DNA of 15,857 bases from JBKJZO01 sp046715235 (GTDB lineage: Bacteria; Actinomycetota; Actinomycetes; BP-191): positions 1-15,857 of the forward strand of contig JBKJZO010000175.1 of the NCBI GenBank assembly GCA_046715235.1, in the 5' to 3' direction. This document shows, piece by piece, positions 1 through 7,252 of this stretch (within the stretch, counting starts at the first letter, position 1; each line of letters starts with the position of its first letter). The notes beneath the pieces are model-generated. The model was not told the DNA's origin. It did no database searches and worked only from the letters and a program-made list of their open reading frames with translations. The position numbers and the translations under genes are program-made.

Positions 1-1061
1 ACCTGGGCTTCCTGCCCGACGTCGAGAAGCTGCTTTCGCAGACGCCGTCGACCCGGCAGACCATGCTCTTCAGCGCCACGATGCCCGGCCCTGTCGTCAC
101 GCTGTCGCGCCGCTTCCTGAACCAGCCGGTGCAGATCCGGGCGGAGGAGCCGGACGAGGGCCGCACCGTCCCGACGACCGCACAGCACATCTTCCGGGCG
201 CACAACCTCGACAAGCCGGAGATGATCGCCCGCCTGCTGCAGTCCGAGGGCCGCGGCCTGACGATCATCTTCTGCCGCACCAAGCGGCAGTGCGACAGCC
301 TGGGCACCGACCTCGCCGACCGCGGTTTCGCCGCGTCGCCGATCCACGGCGACCTGCCGCAAAGCGTGCGCGAGCGCGTGCTGCGCGCCTTCCGCGCCGG
401 CAAGATCGACGTGCTCGTGGCGACCGACGTCGCCGCCCGAGGCATCGACATCAAGGACGTCACCCACGTCATCAACTTGCACTGCCCCGACGACGAGAAG
501 ACCTACCTGCACCGGATCGGGCGCACCGGCCGGGCCGGCGAGTCGGGCATCGCGGTCACCTTCGTCGACTGGGAAGACCTGACGCGCTGGAAGATGATCA
601 ACACCGCTCTCGACCTGCCGTTCCCCGACCCGCCGGAGACTTACTCCACGTCGGCCGACTTCTTCGAGGCGCTCGACATCCCCGCCGGCACGACCGGACG
701 GCTACCGGTCGCCAGGCAGACGCGAGCCGGGATCGAAGCAGAAGTGCTCGAGGACATCGGCGGTACGTCGGGCCGCCGGGCTCCGCGCACGGGTGCACCG
801 CGCACGGGTGCACCGCGCCAGGCGAGCGAAGCGGCCCGTCCTGCGCGCACCAAAACGCCGCGCCGGCGTACCCGACGTGGTGTGGCCGCCGGCGAACCGG
901 CGGTCGGGACGACCAAGGCCGGCAACAATGAGGCAGCCCCCACCGAACTTGCCGGAGAACGAACCGCAGGACGCGCTCGGCGACGCCGTGGTCGCGGTCG
1001 CGGAGGAGCCGGTTCGCAGCAGGAATCCGGACCCGGCCAGGAGTCCTCGGCCACTGGCTGA
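1..1061 (+). CDS. DEAD-box ATP-dependent RNA helicase, C-terminal part (5' end outside window)
   Basis: ATP-dependent RNA helicase of the RhlE/DeaD type, expected to remodel RNA structure in the cytoplasm. The frame is open from the window edge (codons in phase with position 3), so the Q-motif, Walker A and DEAD box lie upstream and are not seen. What is present: the stretch LGFLPDVEKLL that normally follows the DEAD box, motif III SAT (in LFSATMP), motif IV region IIFCRTKRQ, motif V VATDVAARGIDI and motif VI HRIGRTGRAG. A helicase C-terminal domain is followed by a low-complexity tail rich in Arg, Gly, Ala and Pro with RRRRGRGRGG near the end, typical of RNA-contacting tails in actinobacterial DEAD-box proteins. 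The tail holds a 15-bp tandem repeat encoding GAPRT units. The ATG at position 63 is an internal Met, not the start. Family assignment is secure. The exact orthologue (rhlE versus deaD/csdA) is not decided. Confidence 0.95.
   Translation, partial: LGFLPDVEKLLSQTPSTRQTMLFSATMPGPVVTLSRRFLNQPVQIRAEEPDEGRTVPTTAQHIFRAHNLDKPEMIARLLQSEGRGLTIIFCRTKRQCDSLGTDLADRGFAASPIHGDLPQSVRERVLRAFRAGKIDVLVATDVAARGIDIKDVTHVINLHCPDDEKTYLHRIGRTGRAGESGIAVTFVDWEDLTRWKMINTALDLPFPDPPETYSTSADFFEALDIPAGTTGRLPVARQTRAGIEAEVLEDIGGTSGRRAPRTGAPRTGAPRQASEAARPARTKTPRRRTRRGVAAGEPAVGTTKAGNNEAAPTELAGERTAGRARRRRGRGRGGAGSQQESGPGQESSATG
784..813 (+). repeat. 15-bp tandem repeat (two copies) in the helicase tail
   Basis: Two identical 15-bp units (784-798 and 799-813, CGCGCACGGGTGCAC) in frame with the helicase gene, giving two GAPRT-like pentapeptides in the disordered basic tail. 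A 15-bp period keeps the frame, so copy number could vary between strains without breaking the protein. Confidence 0.85.
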
Positions 1062-1174
1062 GGTGCGTTGCCCGCAATGCGCCGAACGGGCGGCCTGGCA
1101 TCGCCCGGATGTCTCAAGACCTCCCTGTTCCGAGCCGACTGATTCATGAGGAATCCAGGCGGAAGGCAGGGCAC

Positions 1175-1639
1175 GTGGCGCTTCAGCGGTTGCACGACCA
1201 CCGGACGGGCGAGGACGCCGACGACCTACTCGCCTGGCTGCGGTCGCTGCCCGGTTGCCCGCCGATCGACGTGGCCGCGCTCGCCAGCTGCCGCAACGCC
1301 GAGCACGGTGACGACCGGCCCACCTGGTTCTACGTCGAGGCCGACGCGGCTGCGGGCATCGCGCGCCGACGCTGTCTGGCCTGCGGCGTCGTCCACCACA
1401 TGCTCGACTCGCAGCGGCACTGGAAGCCAGGCGTGCACACCGCCTCGTGCCCGACCTGCGCGCAGTCGATGTTCGAGGTCGCGGCGGGCATGCACACCGA
1501 ACCCGGCGACACGCCCGACCAGCCCGTTGTCACGTGGGTGGCTCTGGGAGTCCGCTGCGTGACGTGTGGCCGCGTCGACGGCATCACCGACATGTTCGTG
1601 CCGCGCGTACCACTGGCCGGAGTCACCGCCGCCCTGTAG
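1175..1639 (+). CDS. Small zinc-ribbon protein of unknown function, downstream of the helicase
   Basis: A protein of 154 residues with no enzyme motif I recognise. It carries three CxxC pairs (residues 67-70 CLAC, 92-95 CPTC, 128-131 CVTC) plus Cys39 and His44, an arrangement that suggests one or two structural zinc sites of the zinc-ribbon type. The middle contains an aromatic patch TWFYVEAD. I chose the GTG at 1175 because a GGAAGG Shine-Dalgarno (1161-1166) sits 8 nt before it and the encoded N-terminus (VALQRLHDHRT) looks like a folded helix. The alternative ATG at 1109 would add 22 residues but has no ribosome-binding site. It follows the helicase by 113 nt on the same strand, so cotranscription is likely. 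A role beside RNA metabolism is only inference from position. Confidence 0.8.
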   Translation: MALQRLHDHRTGEDADDLLAWLRSLPGCPPIDVAALASCRNAEHGDDRPTWFYVEADAAAGIARRRCLACGVVHHMLDSQRHWKPGVHTASCPTCAQSMFEVAAGMHTEPGDTPDQPVVTWVALGVRCVTCGRVDGITDMFVPRVPLAGVTAAL

Positions 1640-1683
1640 CGGAGCCTCGGCCGTCGCACCTATCTCACCGCGAACGCCGCGGA

Positions 1684-1697
1684 CGGTGAGCTCACCG
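1684..1697. promoter_or_regulatory. 14-bp perfect palindrome upstream of the hydrolase promoter (possible operator)
   Basis: CGGTGAGCTCACCG is a perfect dyad lying about 30-40 bp before the putative -10 at 1726. It is nested inside a longer GCGGACG/CGTCCGC inverted repeat (1678-1684 with 1702-1708). It could be an operator for a dimeric regulator, or a hairpin terminating the 1175-1639 gene, although no T-tract follows. No regulator gene lies beside it. Confidence 0.35.
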
Positions 1698-1725
1698 ACG
1701 TCGTCCGCCGCGAGGTCCACTGACC

Positions 1726-1731
1726 TAGCAT
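1726..1731 (+). promoter_or_regulatory. Putative -10 element (TAGCAT) for a leaderless hydrolase transcript
   Basis: TAGCAT fits the actinobacterial TAnnnT -10 consensus and ends 7 nt before the ATG at 1739. There is no Shine-Dalgarno in that gap, so transcription probably begins at or very near the A of the start codon. No clear -35 is visible. Confidence 0.5.
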
Positions 1732-1738
1732 CTCGCGC

Positions 1739-2584
1739 ATGTCGACCGTGACCTCCCTCGACAAGCTGCCGCTGCGCCGGTACGACGTCCGCGGCGCCTC
1801 GATCGCTGTTGCCGAGGTCGACGAGGAGGGCGGCTCCGGCCAGCCGGTGCTGCTCGTGCCGGGGTTCACCGGCGGCAAGGAAGACTTCGTTGCGCTCGTC
1901 AAGGGCGTCAGTGCCGCCGGCTACCGCTATCTGGCGATGGACCAGCGCGGCCAGCATGAGTCGACCGGCCCCGACGACCCGGAGCTCTACACCGTCGCCT
2001 CTCTCGCGGACGACGTGCGTGCCCTCATCACGGCGCTCGGCCTCGGACCGGTGCACCTCGTCGGCCACAGTTTCGGCGGGCTGGTGACGCGGGCAGCGGT
2101 GATCGGTGATCCATCGCTCGTCCGGTCACTCACATTGATGTCGAGCGGGCCGGCGAGGCTGACGGGCGCACGCGCCGACCTGATCACAGCGCTGGAGCCG
2201 CTGTTGACCGGGAGCGGCCAGGCAGCTGTCTACGAGGCGCTCGCTTCGGCCACCGAGCGCGATCCGCGGCGCGCCCCGTCAACTCCTGAGATCGCGGCGT
2301 TCATGCGCCGGCGTTTCCTCGCGTCCAGCGCGGTCGGGCTCGGCGTCATGGGCAACGCGATGCTGACCGAGGCGGACACGGTCGACGAACTCGCCGCGTC
2401 CGGCGTACCGCTGCTCGTGTGTTACGGCGACGGTGACGACACGTGGTCACCCGCGTCGCAGCAGGTCATGGCCGAGCGCCTGGGTGCTCAGTGTGTCGTG
2501 TTCGCCGGCGCCGGCCACTCGCCGGCGGCCGAGACGCCCTCGCAGGTCGTGGGTGCCCTGACCGACTTCTGGGGTTCGATCTAG
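1739..2584 (+). CDS. Alpha/beta hydrolase
   Basis: A 281-aa alpha/beta-hydrolase-fold enzyme of full single-domain length, cytoplasmic with no signal peptide. The oxyanion-hole strand is LLVPGFTG (residues 38-45). The nucleophile elbow is G-H-S-F-G with Ser111. The acidic residue lies in the YGDGDD segment (D231-D234) and the catalytic His is His260 in GAGHSPAAE. The cap between residues 125 and 215 is helical and includes an Arg-rich stretch FMRRRF. Substrate cannot be read from sequence: this clade includes esterases, haloperoxidase-like proteins and C-C hydrolases. The start at ATG 1739 is supported by the preceding -10 hexamer and by domain length. The stop overlaps that of the gene on the opposite strand within CTAG (2581-2584). 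Confidence 0.92.
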   Translation: MSTVTSLDKLPLRRYDVRGASIAVAEVDEEGGSGQPVLLVPGFTGGKEDFVALVKGVSAAGYRYLAMDQRGQHESTGPDDPELYTVASLADDVRALITALGLGPVHLVGHSFGGLVTRAAVIGDPSLVRSLTLMSSGPARLTGARADLITALEPLLTGSGQAAVYEALASATERDPRRAPSTPEIAAFMRRRFLASSAVGLGVMGNAMLTEADTVDELAASGVPLLVCYGDGDDTWSPASQQVMAERLGAQCVVFAGAGHSPAAETPSQVVGALTDFWGSI

Positions 2585-3357
2585 CGGCGCAGCGGCGGCG
2601 CTTTCTGGGTGCGCAGCTCCCTGCGTACGGAGTCCGAAAGCTTGGACGTCGCAGAGTGGTTGAGCTTGGCTCCCGCAGCGGCGCCGACGAGGAACGGCAG
2701 GAACGAGGCGGCATTCCGTCCGGCCCGCCGGGCGAGCCGGCGGCGGAGCGTGCGCTGCATCTGCTTCTTGGCCGCGGCGGCCCAGAGCTCCCCCGCTGTA
2801 GGTCCTGACTCGCTGTACTCGGGCGAGACGGCGCTGCTGTTTGCCCACGCGTGGGCGAGTGCGCCGGCACGCGCCACGCTCTCGGACGGGATCGGCCGCT
2901 CGTACGCCGCGTGCAGCTCGCCGATCAGGCGCATCTCGATGGCGGCGACCGCCAGCGTCTCGGTCACGAGCTCCAGCGGGGCGGCGAACCAGGTGGGCGG
3001 AGCGAACCATGCGGCGGCCGAAAGCCCGCCAGCGACGGCGCCGACTGCTCCCGTGGCCTTCGCGGCCTGGGCGGTCAGCTCGTCGGCAATCGCGTCGGCG
3101 TTCAGGTTGGGGTACTGGGCCTGCAGCACCGGAAGGGTGCGCACCGGCAGTTGCCCGGCGAGATCGACCGCGGTGTCGACCAACCACCTGCCGCTGGTCA
3201 CCGCCCCCGCGCCGGCCACCTTTGCCGACCCGGCCATCGCGCGCATGAGGACGGCGAAGCCCTTGGCGTCAGTGCCTTCCGTGCTCACGCGCGCGAGCTC
3301 GCGGCCGACCTGTCCGTCAGGGCCGACGTCCGTCACATGATCACTGTCGGTTGCCAC
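2581..3357 (-). CDS. Conserved-looking helical protein of unknown function (258 aa)
   Basis: I do not recognise a named family. The protein has an acidic hydrophilic N-terminus (about 25 residues), then a long Ala-rich helical region with two weakly hydrophobic stretches (around GAVGAVAGGLSAAAWF and FLPFLVGAAAGA), an Arg/Lys cluster (KKQMQRTLRRRLARR) and a basic C-terminus. It may associate with the membrane. Start GTG at 3357 is chosen because GAGAGG sits 5 nt upstream and codon periodicity begins there. The same frame stays open up to 3816, but that extra 153-residue stretch is Ser/Arg-rich nonsense read from the wrong frame of the broken ABM gene, so the apparent 411-aa ORF is an artefact. 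The stop is shared with the convergent hydrolase through CTAG. Confidence 0.75.
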   Translation of the reverse strand: MATDSDHVTDVGPDGQVGRELARVSTEGTDAKGFAVLMRAMAGSAKVAGAGAVTSGRWLVDTAVDLAGQLPVRTLPVLQAQYPNLNADAIADELTAQAAKATGAVGAVAGGLSAAAWFAPPTWFAAPLELVTETLAVAAIEMRLIGELHAAYERPIPSESVARAGALAHAWANSSAVSPEYSESGPTAGELWAAAAKKQMQRTLRRRLARRAGRNAASFLPFLVGAAAGAKLNHSATSKLSDSVRRELRTQKAPPLRR

Positions 3358-3487
3358 CGTCACCTCTCGGGTTTGACTGTGACTGCGCTGTACCCGTTCT
3401 GCCACGTCGACACGCTCCGAGTCCGATCGGCCGCACTCGTCGCCGATGCACCCGCACCTTTCGCGGTGCACGCTGGGTGTGCGGACG

Positions 3488-3816
3488 TCAGCTTTTCGGA
3501 CCTTCTTGCTGGAGCACGTCGAAGGTCCATACCGACGATCCACTCGCTGCGGGTCCCTGACCGGCGGGCCGATCACCTGACGACTGCGCGTGCCCCTGGG
3601 CGAACGACTGGGACGCCATCCATGCCTGGAAGTCCTCGTGACTGCGCCACCTCGTGTAGACGAGGTAGCTGTCCGTGCCTTCGAGCGGGCGGAGCAGCTC
3701 GAACCACTCGAAGCCATCGGAGCCGGAGACCTGCCCGGCCCGATTGGCGAACCCGATTCGAGCGTCTCGCGCATCTCAGCGGGCACGGTCAGCGAGTTGA
3801 TGACGACAATCGACAC
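3488..3816 (-). pseudogene. Antibiotic-biosynthesis-monooxygenase (ABM) domain protein, broken by a one-base frameshift
   Basis: Small dimeric ferredoxin-like-fold protein of the ABM family, members of which include heme-degrading and quinol monooxygenases. The GTG start at 3816 has AGGAG 4 nt upstream. The first 21 residues (MSIVVINSLTVPAEM...LES) read in one frame. The family pattern then continues in another frame of the same strand: RFANRAGQV, DGFEWFELLRP, YLVYTRWRSHEDFQAW and GHAQS, ending at a TGA at 3488-3490. Together this makes about 109 codons, the usual length. Restoring a single G in the CCCGA run near 3752-3756 (CCGCGA instead of CCCGA) rejoins the frames. Either the gene is genuinely inactivated or the base is a sequencing/assembly error. 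Codon quality downstream of the break is still good, so any inactivation is recent. Confidence 0.85.
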
Positions 3817-4136
3817 GGTTCTCCTAGGGCAGGCGGTACGCCGGAACGGTCACCCATCATCCCGACTGACGCCGTTCCCGGCCCAATTCACCCAGCGCCG
3901 ACGTGATCGTTGGCTCCTTGGCCCGGAAATACCGGGATGACGAGCCAACGATCAAGGGTCAGTTTGTGTGCTCCGCGGAGGACGACCCCCGCTGCCGCTA
4001 ACGCGGCGATGACTCTCGCCTGTCTGGCTTTCGAACATGTTCAGGTCGACGTACGCTCGCACGGTGACCCGCCCCTGTTCGATGGCCGCATCGTCGATGT
4101 GGTTGGAGTCGCCCGGCGCCGCATGCGAGTGGCCGC
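3817..4136. other. 320-bp intergenic region between divergent genes, with hairpins
   Basis: No convincing gene. From left to right it holds the AGGAG ribosome-binding site of the ABM gene (complement 3821-3825), a 10-bp bulged stem (3840-3849 with 3872-3882) that would lie in the ABM 5' untranslated RNA, the long palindrome at 3904-3954, and a 10-bp dyad GAACATGTTC (4033-4042). An open frame from 3910 ending at the TGA of 4138-4140 overlaps the GTG start of the next gene as GTGA, but its start lies within the palindrome and the translation resembles nothing I know, so I do not call it. Confidence 0.6.
3904..3954. repeat. 51-nt two-level palindrome (P1)
   Basis: Outer arms TGATCGTTGGCTC (3904-3916) and GAGCCAACGATCA (3942-3954) are perfect 13-bp complements. 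Inside, 5-nt linkers pair poorly (one T-A and two G-T pairs), then CCCGG (3922-3926) pairs with CCGGG (3932-3936) around an AAATA loop. It sits between divergently transcribed genes, so it is not a terminator of either. A dispersed intergenic palindromic element is the best guess. Confidence 0.8.
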
Positions 4137-5003
4137 GTGAGTGATTACGGGTTGTTCGGGCCGGAGAGCGTGACGTGGCGACTGCACGCCGACTCGGCGA
4201 TGGCGCTCGCGGGACTGCGCGCGCTGCTGCTGCAGGCGCTGCACCCGCTCGCGATGGCGGGCGTTGAGCAGCACTCGGCGTACCGCACCGATCCGTGGGG
4301 ACGGCTGGCTCGCACCGGCGAGTTCATCGGGGTGACAACGTTCGGCACGACGGAGCAGGCGCACCGCGCCGGCGCGCGGGTGCGCGGGCTGCACGGCACC
4401 AAAGGCGGCGTCGAACCCGAGAGCGGGGTGCACTACCGGGTGAGCGACCCGCACCTGCTGCTGTGGGTGCACTGCGCGCAGGTCGACTCGGTGCTCGTGT
4501 CGCTGCGCGCCGCCGGCGTGCGGATTTCACGTGAGGACGCCGACCGGTACGTCGCCGAGCAGGTCGCGGTGGCCGAGCTCGTCGGCATCGAAGCGGCCGA
4601 CGCACCCGCGACGACTGACGAACTGGCTGCGCTCGTCGAGGGCTACCGCGCCGAGCTGCGCTCCACCGAAGCGGGCCGCGGCGCACTGCGATTCGTGCTC
4701 TTCCCGCCGATGCCCTCCGCGCGCTGGGTCATAGCGGCAAAGCCGGCGTGGGCGACGCTGGCGTCCGTCGCCGTCGCGCTACTCCCCCGCTGGGCGCTGA
4801 AGCTCTACGGCCTGCCGGGATTGCCGACGACGCCGTACGTCGGTGCCGCGGGTGCGCGCACGTTCCGGCGTACGACGATGCTGCTGCCACAGGACAAGCG
4901 CGAAGGCCCGATGCTCAAAGCAGCACGCGCCCGCCTCGCCGCCGACGGCCTGCAATGGACCGGCTCCGGCACCGCCCCACTCGACGAGCAGCTCGCGGGC
5001 TAG
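4137..5003 (+). CDS. Oxygenase MpaB family protein (DUF2236)
   Basis: A 288-aa member of the MpaB/DUF2236 group, which includes latex-clearing protein (Lcp, a b-type heme rubber oxygenase) and MpaB. Recognisable features: N-terminal GLFGPESVTWRLHAD, the conserved LLLQALHPLAMAGVEQHS block with His36 and His46, WGRL...TFGTTEQA, and DPHLLLWVH with His112, all typical family positions for heme or structural contacts. A hydrophobic segment near residue 210 (WATLASVAVALLP) may bind the membrane. The true substrate is unknown for most actinobacterial members. The GTG at 4137 is the only in-frame start before the conserved region; no good Shine-Dalgarno precedes it. The stop is shared with the convergent aminotransferase in CTAG. 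Confidence 0.9.
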   Translation: MSDYGLFGPESVTWRLHADSAMALAGLRALLLQALHPLAMAGVEQHSAYRTDPWGRLARTGEFIGVTTFGTTEQAHRAGARVRGLHGTKGGVEPESGVHYRVSDPHLLLWVHCAQVDSVLVSLRAAGVRISREDADRYVAEQVAVAELVGIEAADAPATTDELAALVEGYRAELRSTEAGRGALRFVLFPPMPSARWVIAAKPAWATLASVAVALLPRWALKLYGLPGLPTTPYVGAAGARTFRRTTMLLPQDKREGPMLKAARARLAADGLQWTGSGTAPLDEQLAG

Positions 5004-6160
5004 CCAAGCTTGCGGAGGCGGTCCGCGGCTGCTTCCAACGTCTCGAGCTTCTTGGGGAAGGCGAAGCGGACCTTGTTGGCGCCCAGCGAGCGGTCGGCGT
5101 AGAAGCTGCTGGCCGGCACCGCCGCGACGCCGATGTCCTCGATCAGATGCCGGACGAACGCGACGTCGTCGCGCTTGGAGTCGAGCGCGTCGGTGTCGCA
5201 CATGACGTAGTAGGCGCCCTGCGGCAGGTGCACCTTGAAACCGACCTCCGCGAGTACGCCGCACAGCAGGTCGCGGCGCTCGAGGTACTTCGCCGCCATG
5301 TCGTCGTAGTACGCCGGCGGCAGGTTCATCGCCGCGACGCCGGCTTCCTGAAGGGGCGCCGCGGCGCCGACGGTCAGGAAGTCGTGCACCTTGCGGATCG
5401 CACCGGTCGCCTCCGGCGGCGCGATGATCCAGCCGACCCGCCAACCGGTCACGGCGTACGTCTTGGACAAGGCGTTGATGGTGATCGTGCGGTCCTGCAG
5501 GCCGTCGACCGTTGCCGGCGGCACGTGCCCGCCGGGCCCCATGTAGTGGATGTGCTCGTAGATCTCGTCGGTGAAGACGAGTGCGTCGTACTGCTGGCAG
5601 AGCTCGCTGATCAGCGCGAGTTCGGCGCGCGAGAACACCTTGCCGGTCGGGTTGTGCGGGGTGTTGACGATGACGGCCTTGGTGCGGTTGTTGAAGGCGG
5701 CGCGCAGCTCAGCTTCATCGATGCTCCAGTCGGGCTCGTGCAGCGTGACGTATCGGGGCACCGCGCCGGAGAGGATCGTGTCGGGGCCGTAGTTCTCGTA
5801 CCACGGGTCGAAGATGACGACCTCGTCGCCGGGGTTGAGCAGCGCCAGGCACGCGACGATCATCGCCTCGGTCGAGCCGCAGGTGACGCAGAGCTGAGTC
5901 TCGGGGTCGACGTCCCAGCCCGGATAGGTACGCGCGGTCTTGGCGGCGATCGCATCGCGGAAACCCTTTGCACCCCAGGTGATCGCGTACTGGTTGATGT
6001 CGGCGTCGATCGCGGCCTTGGCCGCTTCCTTGAGCTCTGGCGGGCAGGCGAAGTCGGGGAAGCCCTGCGACAGGTTGATCGCGCCGTGCCGGATCGACAG
6101 CCGCGTCATCTCGCGGATCACCGACTCGGTGAAGGTCTGCGCCTTGTCACTGACCTGCAT
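5000..6160 (-). CDS. Class I/II pyridoxal-phosphate aminotransferase
   Basis: A 386-aa fold-type I aminotransferase of cytosolic type, full length. Key residues: N-terminal LSQGFPDF substrate loop (30-37), NTPHNPTG with Asn170, FTDEIYEH with Asp198 and Tyr201, the PLP-binding lysine Lys233 in ALSKTYAVTGWRVGW, and the C-terminal carboxylate-binding Arg365 in NKVRFAFPK. The pattern resembles the kynurenine/methionine/glutamine transaminase and N-succinyl-diaminopimelate aminotransferase (DapC) group rather than AspC, but specificity cannot be fixed from sequence. Start ATG 6160 is supported by GGGAG 5 nt upstream. An upstream in-frame ATG at 6241 would translate through the palindrome at 6178-6244 and is rejected. 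It lies 141 nt after coaA on the same strand. Confidence 0.93.
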   Translation of the reverse strand: MQVSDKAQTFTESVIREMTRLSIRHGAINLSQGFPDFACPPELKEAAKAAIDADINQYAITWGAKGFRDAIAAKTARTYPGWDVDPETQLCVTCGSTEAMIVACLALLNPGDEVVIFDPWYENYGPDTILSGAVPRYVTLHEPDWSIDEAELRAAFNNRTKAVIVNTPHNPTGKVFSRAELALISELCQQYDALVFTDEIYEHIHYMGPGGHVPPATVDGLQDRTITINALSKTYAVTGWRVGWIIAPPEATGAIRKVHDFLTVGAAAPLQEAGVAAMNLPPAYYDDMAAKYLERRDLLCGVLAEVGFKVHLPQGAYYVMCDTDALDSKRDDVAFVRHLIEDIGVAAVPASSFYADRSLGANKVRFAFPKKLETLEAAADRLRKLG

Positions 6161-6177
6161 TCGCACTCCCGGGCCCA

Positions 6178-6244
6178 CTTGTGCGCACTTCTTCAGGTGA
6201 CACGCCGGTGCCGTCGGCGTGTCGTCTGAACAGTTGCACACAAG
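6178..6244. repeat. 67-nt imperfect palindrome / long hairpin (P2) between coaA and the aminotransferase
   Basis: Left arm 6178-6207 pairs with right arm 6215-6244 around a 7-nt loop. Of 30 positions, 24 are Watson-Crick, 3 are G-T and 3 are mismatched. The perfect inner core is GACACGCCG/CGGCGTGTC. On the minus strand it would lie in RNA after coaA and end 17 nt before the aminotransferase start, just upstream of its Shine-Dalgarno. No T-run follows, so a classical terminator is doubtful. An attenuator, RNA-stability element or dispersed palindrome are alternatives. Confidence 0.8.
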
Positions 6245-6301
6245 ACGCGGAAACGGCTCGGTGGAAGCGGGTGCCAGGCCGTCGGTCCGAGCGACGGGAC
6301 G

Positions 6302-7252
6302 TCAGAGCTTGCGCAGGCGGACGCTCTCGACCGAGTGGTCGCTGGCCTTGTGCAGGATCAGGCGGGCCCGGTCGCGGGTCGGCACGATGTTGGCGCGCAG
6401 GTTGACGGCGTTGATGTCGCGCCAGATCTCGCGCGCCTTCTCCGTTGCGAGAAGGTCGGACAGGTCGGCGAAGGAGTGGAAGTAGGCCGTCGGCTCGGCG
6501 AAGACCGTGCTGCGCAGCGCGTGGAACCGGTCGACGTACCACTGCTCGATGTCGTCCTCGGCGGCGTCGACGTAGATGGAGAAGTCGATGTAGTCGGAGA
6601 CGAACACGCGAGCGGGCCGCACGCCGATGAGAGCGCCGGTCTGCAGGACGTTGAGGCCTTCGACGATGACGACGTCGGGGCGGCGTACGACCTGCTCGGC
6701 ACCCGGCACGATGTCGTAGGCCTGGTGCGAGTAGACCGGTGCGACGACTTCGGGCACCCCCGCCTTGACCTCGCTCATGAAATTCACGAAGCGACGCAGG
6801 TCGTAGCTCTCGGGAAATCCCTTGCGGTGCAGGATGTTTCGCTCTCTCAGCACCTCGTTGGGAAAGAGAAAGCCGTCGGTCGTGACGATGTCGACTCGCG
6901 GGTGGTCAGGCCACCGGGCGAGCAGGGCCTGCAGCACGCGTGAAGTGGTGCTCTTGCCCACCGCGACACTGCCGGCGACGGCGACGACGTAGGGCACCCG
7001 GGCAGCCGGGCTGCCGAGGAACGTGTCGGTCACCCGGTGCAGTCCCTGGCTCGCGGCAACATAGAGATTGAGGAGCCTCGACAGCGGCAGGTAGACCGCC
7101 GTCACCTCGTCGAGGGACAGCTCTTCGTTGATGCCGCCGAGCGTCTTGAGGTCGTCCTCGTCGAGGGTGAGCGGCGTGGCCGCGCGCAGCCGGGCCCACT
7201 CGTCGCGGGAGAACTCGATGTACGGCGACGGCACGCCCTCGGGAGCCGTCAC
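6302..7252 (-). CDS. coaA: Type I pantothenate kinase
   Basis: Catalyses ATP-dependent phosphorylation of pantothenate, the first and usually rate-limiting step of coenzyme A synthesis. The 316-aa length equals that of the E. coli enzyme. Diagnostic features: N-terminal YIEFSRDEWARLR, the P-loop GSVAVGKST (94-102) with Lys100, ITTDGF-like segment VTTDGF with Asp126, KGFPESYD, the VYSH...YD region and the C-terminal RANIVPTRDRA and KASDHSVE blocks. The type I enzyme is normally feedback-inhibited by CoA; that is family knowledge. Start GTG 7252 overlaps the stop of the upstream nuclease gene as GTGA, which indicates translational coupling. A longer frame exists upstream but lies wholly inside the nuclease gene. 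Confidence 0.97.
   Translation of the reverse strand: MTAPEGVPSPYIEFSRDEWARLRAATPLTLDEDDLKTLGGINEELSLDEVTAVYLPLSRLLNLYVAASQGLHRVTDTFLGSPAARVPYVVAVAGSVAVGKSTTSRVLQALLARWPDHPRVDIVTTDGFLFPNEVLRERNILHRKGFPESYDLRRFVNFMSEVKAGVPEVVAPVYSHQAYDIVPGAEQVVRRPDVVIVEGLNVLQTGALIGVRPARVFVSDYIDFSIYVDAAEDDIEQWYVDRFHALRSTVFAEPTAYFHSFADLSDLLATEKAREIWRDINAVNLRANIVPTRDRARLILHKASDHSVESVRLRKL

Noticed and set aside
598..1201. Long minus-strand open frames opposite the helicase tail
   Set aside because: They are Arg/Pro-rich shadows of the G/C-rich third positions of the real gene, with no family pattern.
2581..3816. A single 411-aa fusion protein (ABM N-terminus plus the 258-aa protein)
   Set aside because: The intervening stretch is Ser/Arg-rich wrong-frame translation of the rest of the ABM gene; both the ABM pattern in the other frame and a GAGAGG-preceded GTG at 3357 point to two separate genes.
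4033..4042. GAACATGTTC dyad resembling a LexA (SOS) box
   Set aside because: The half-sites match, but the spacer is 2 bp instead of the 4 bp of actinobacterial and Bacillus SOS boxes, and the downstream gene is an MpaB-type oxygenase, not a repair gene.
3910..4140. 76-codon open frame ending in a GTGA overlap with the MpaB gene
   Set aside because: Its start lies within palindrome P1, it has no ribosome-binding site there, and the translation has no recognisable pattern; random open frames of this size are common at this GC content.
5000..6241. Extended N-terminus (27 extra residues, Cys-rich) of the aminotransferase from ATG 6241
   Set aside because: The added codons are the palindrome P2, and a GGGAG site correctly placed before ATG 6160 gives the normal family N-terminus.
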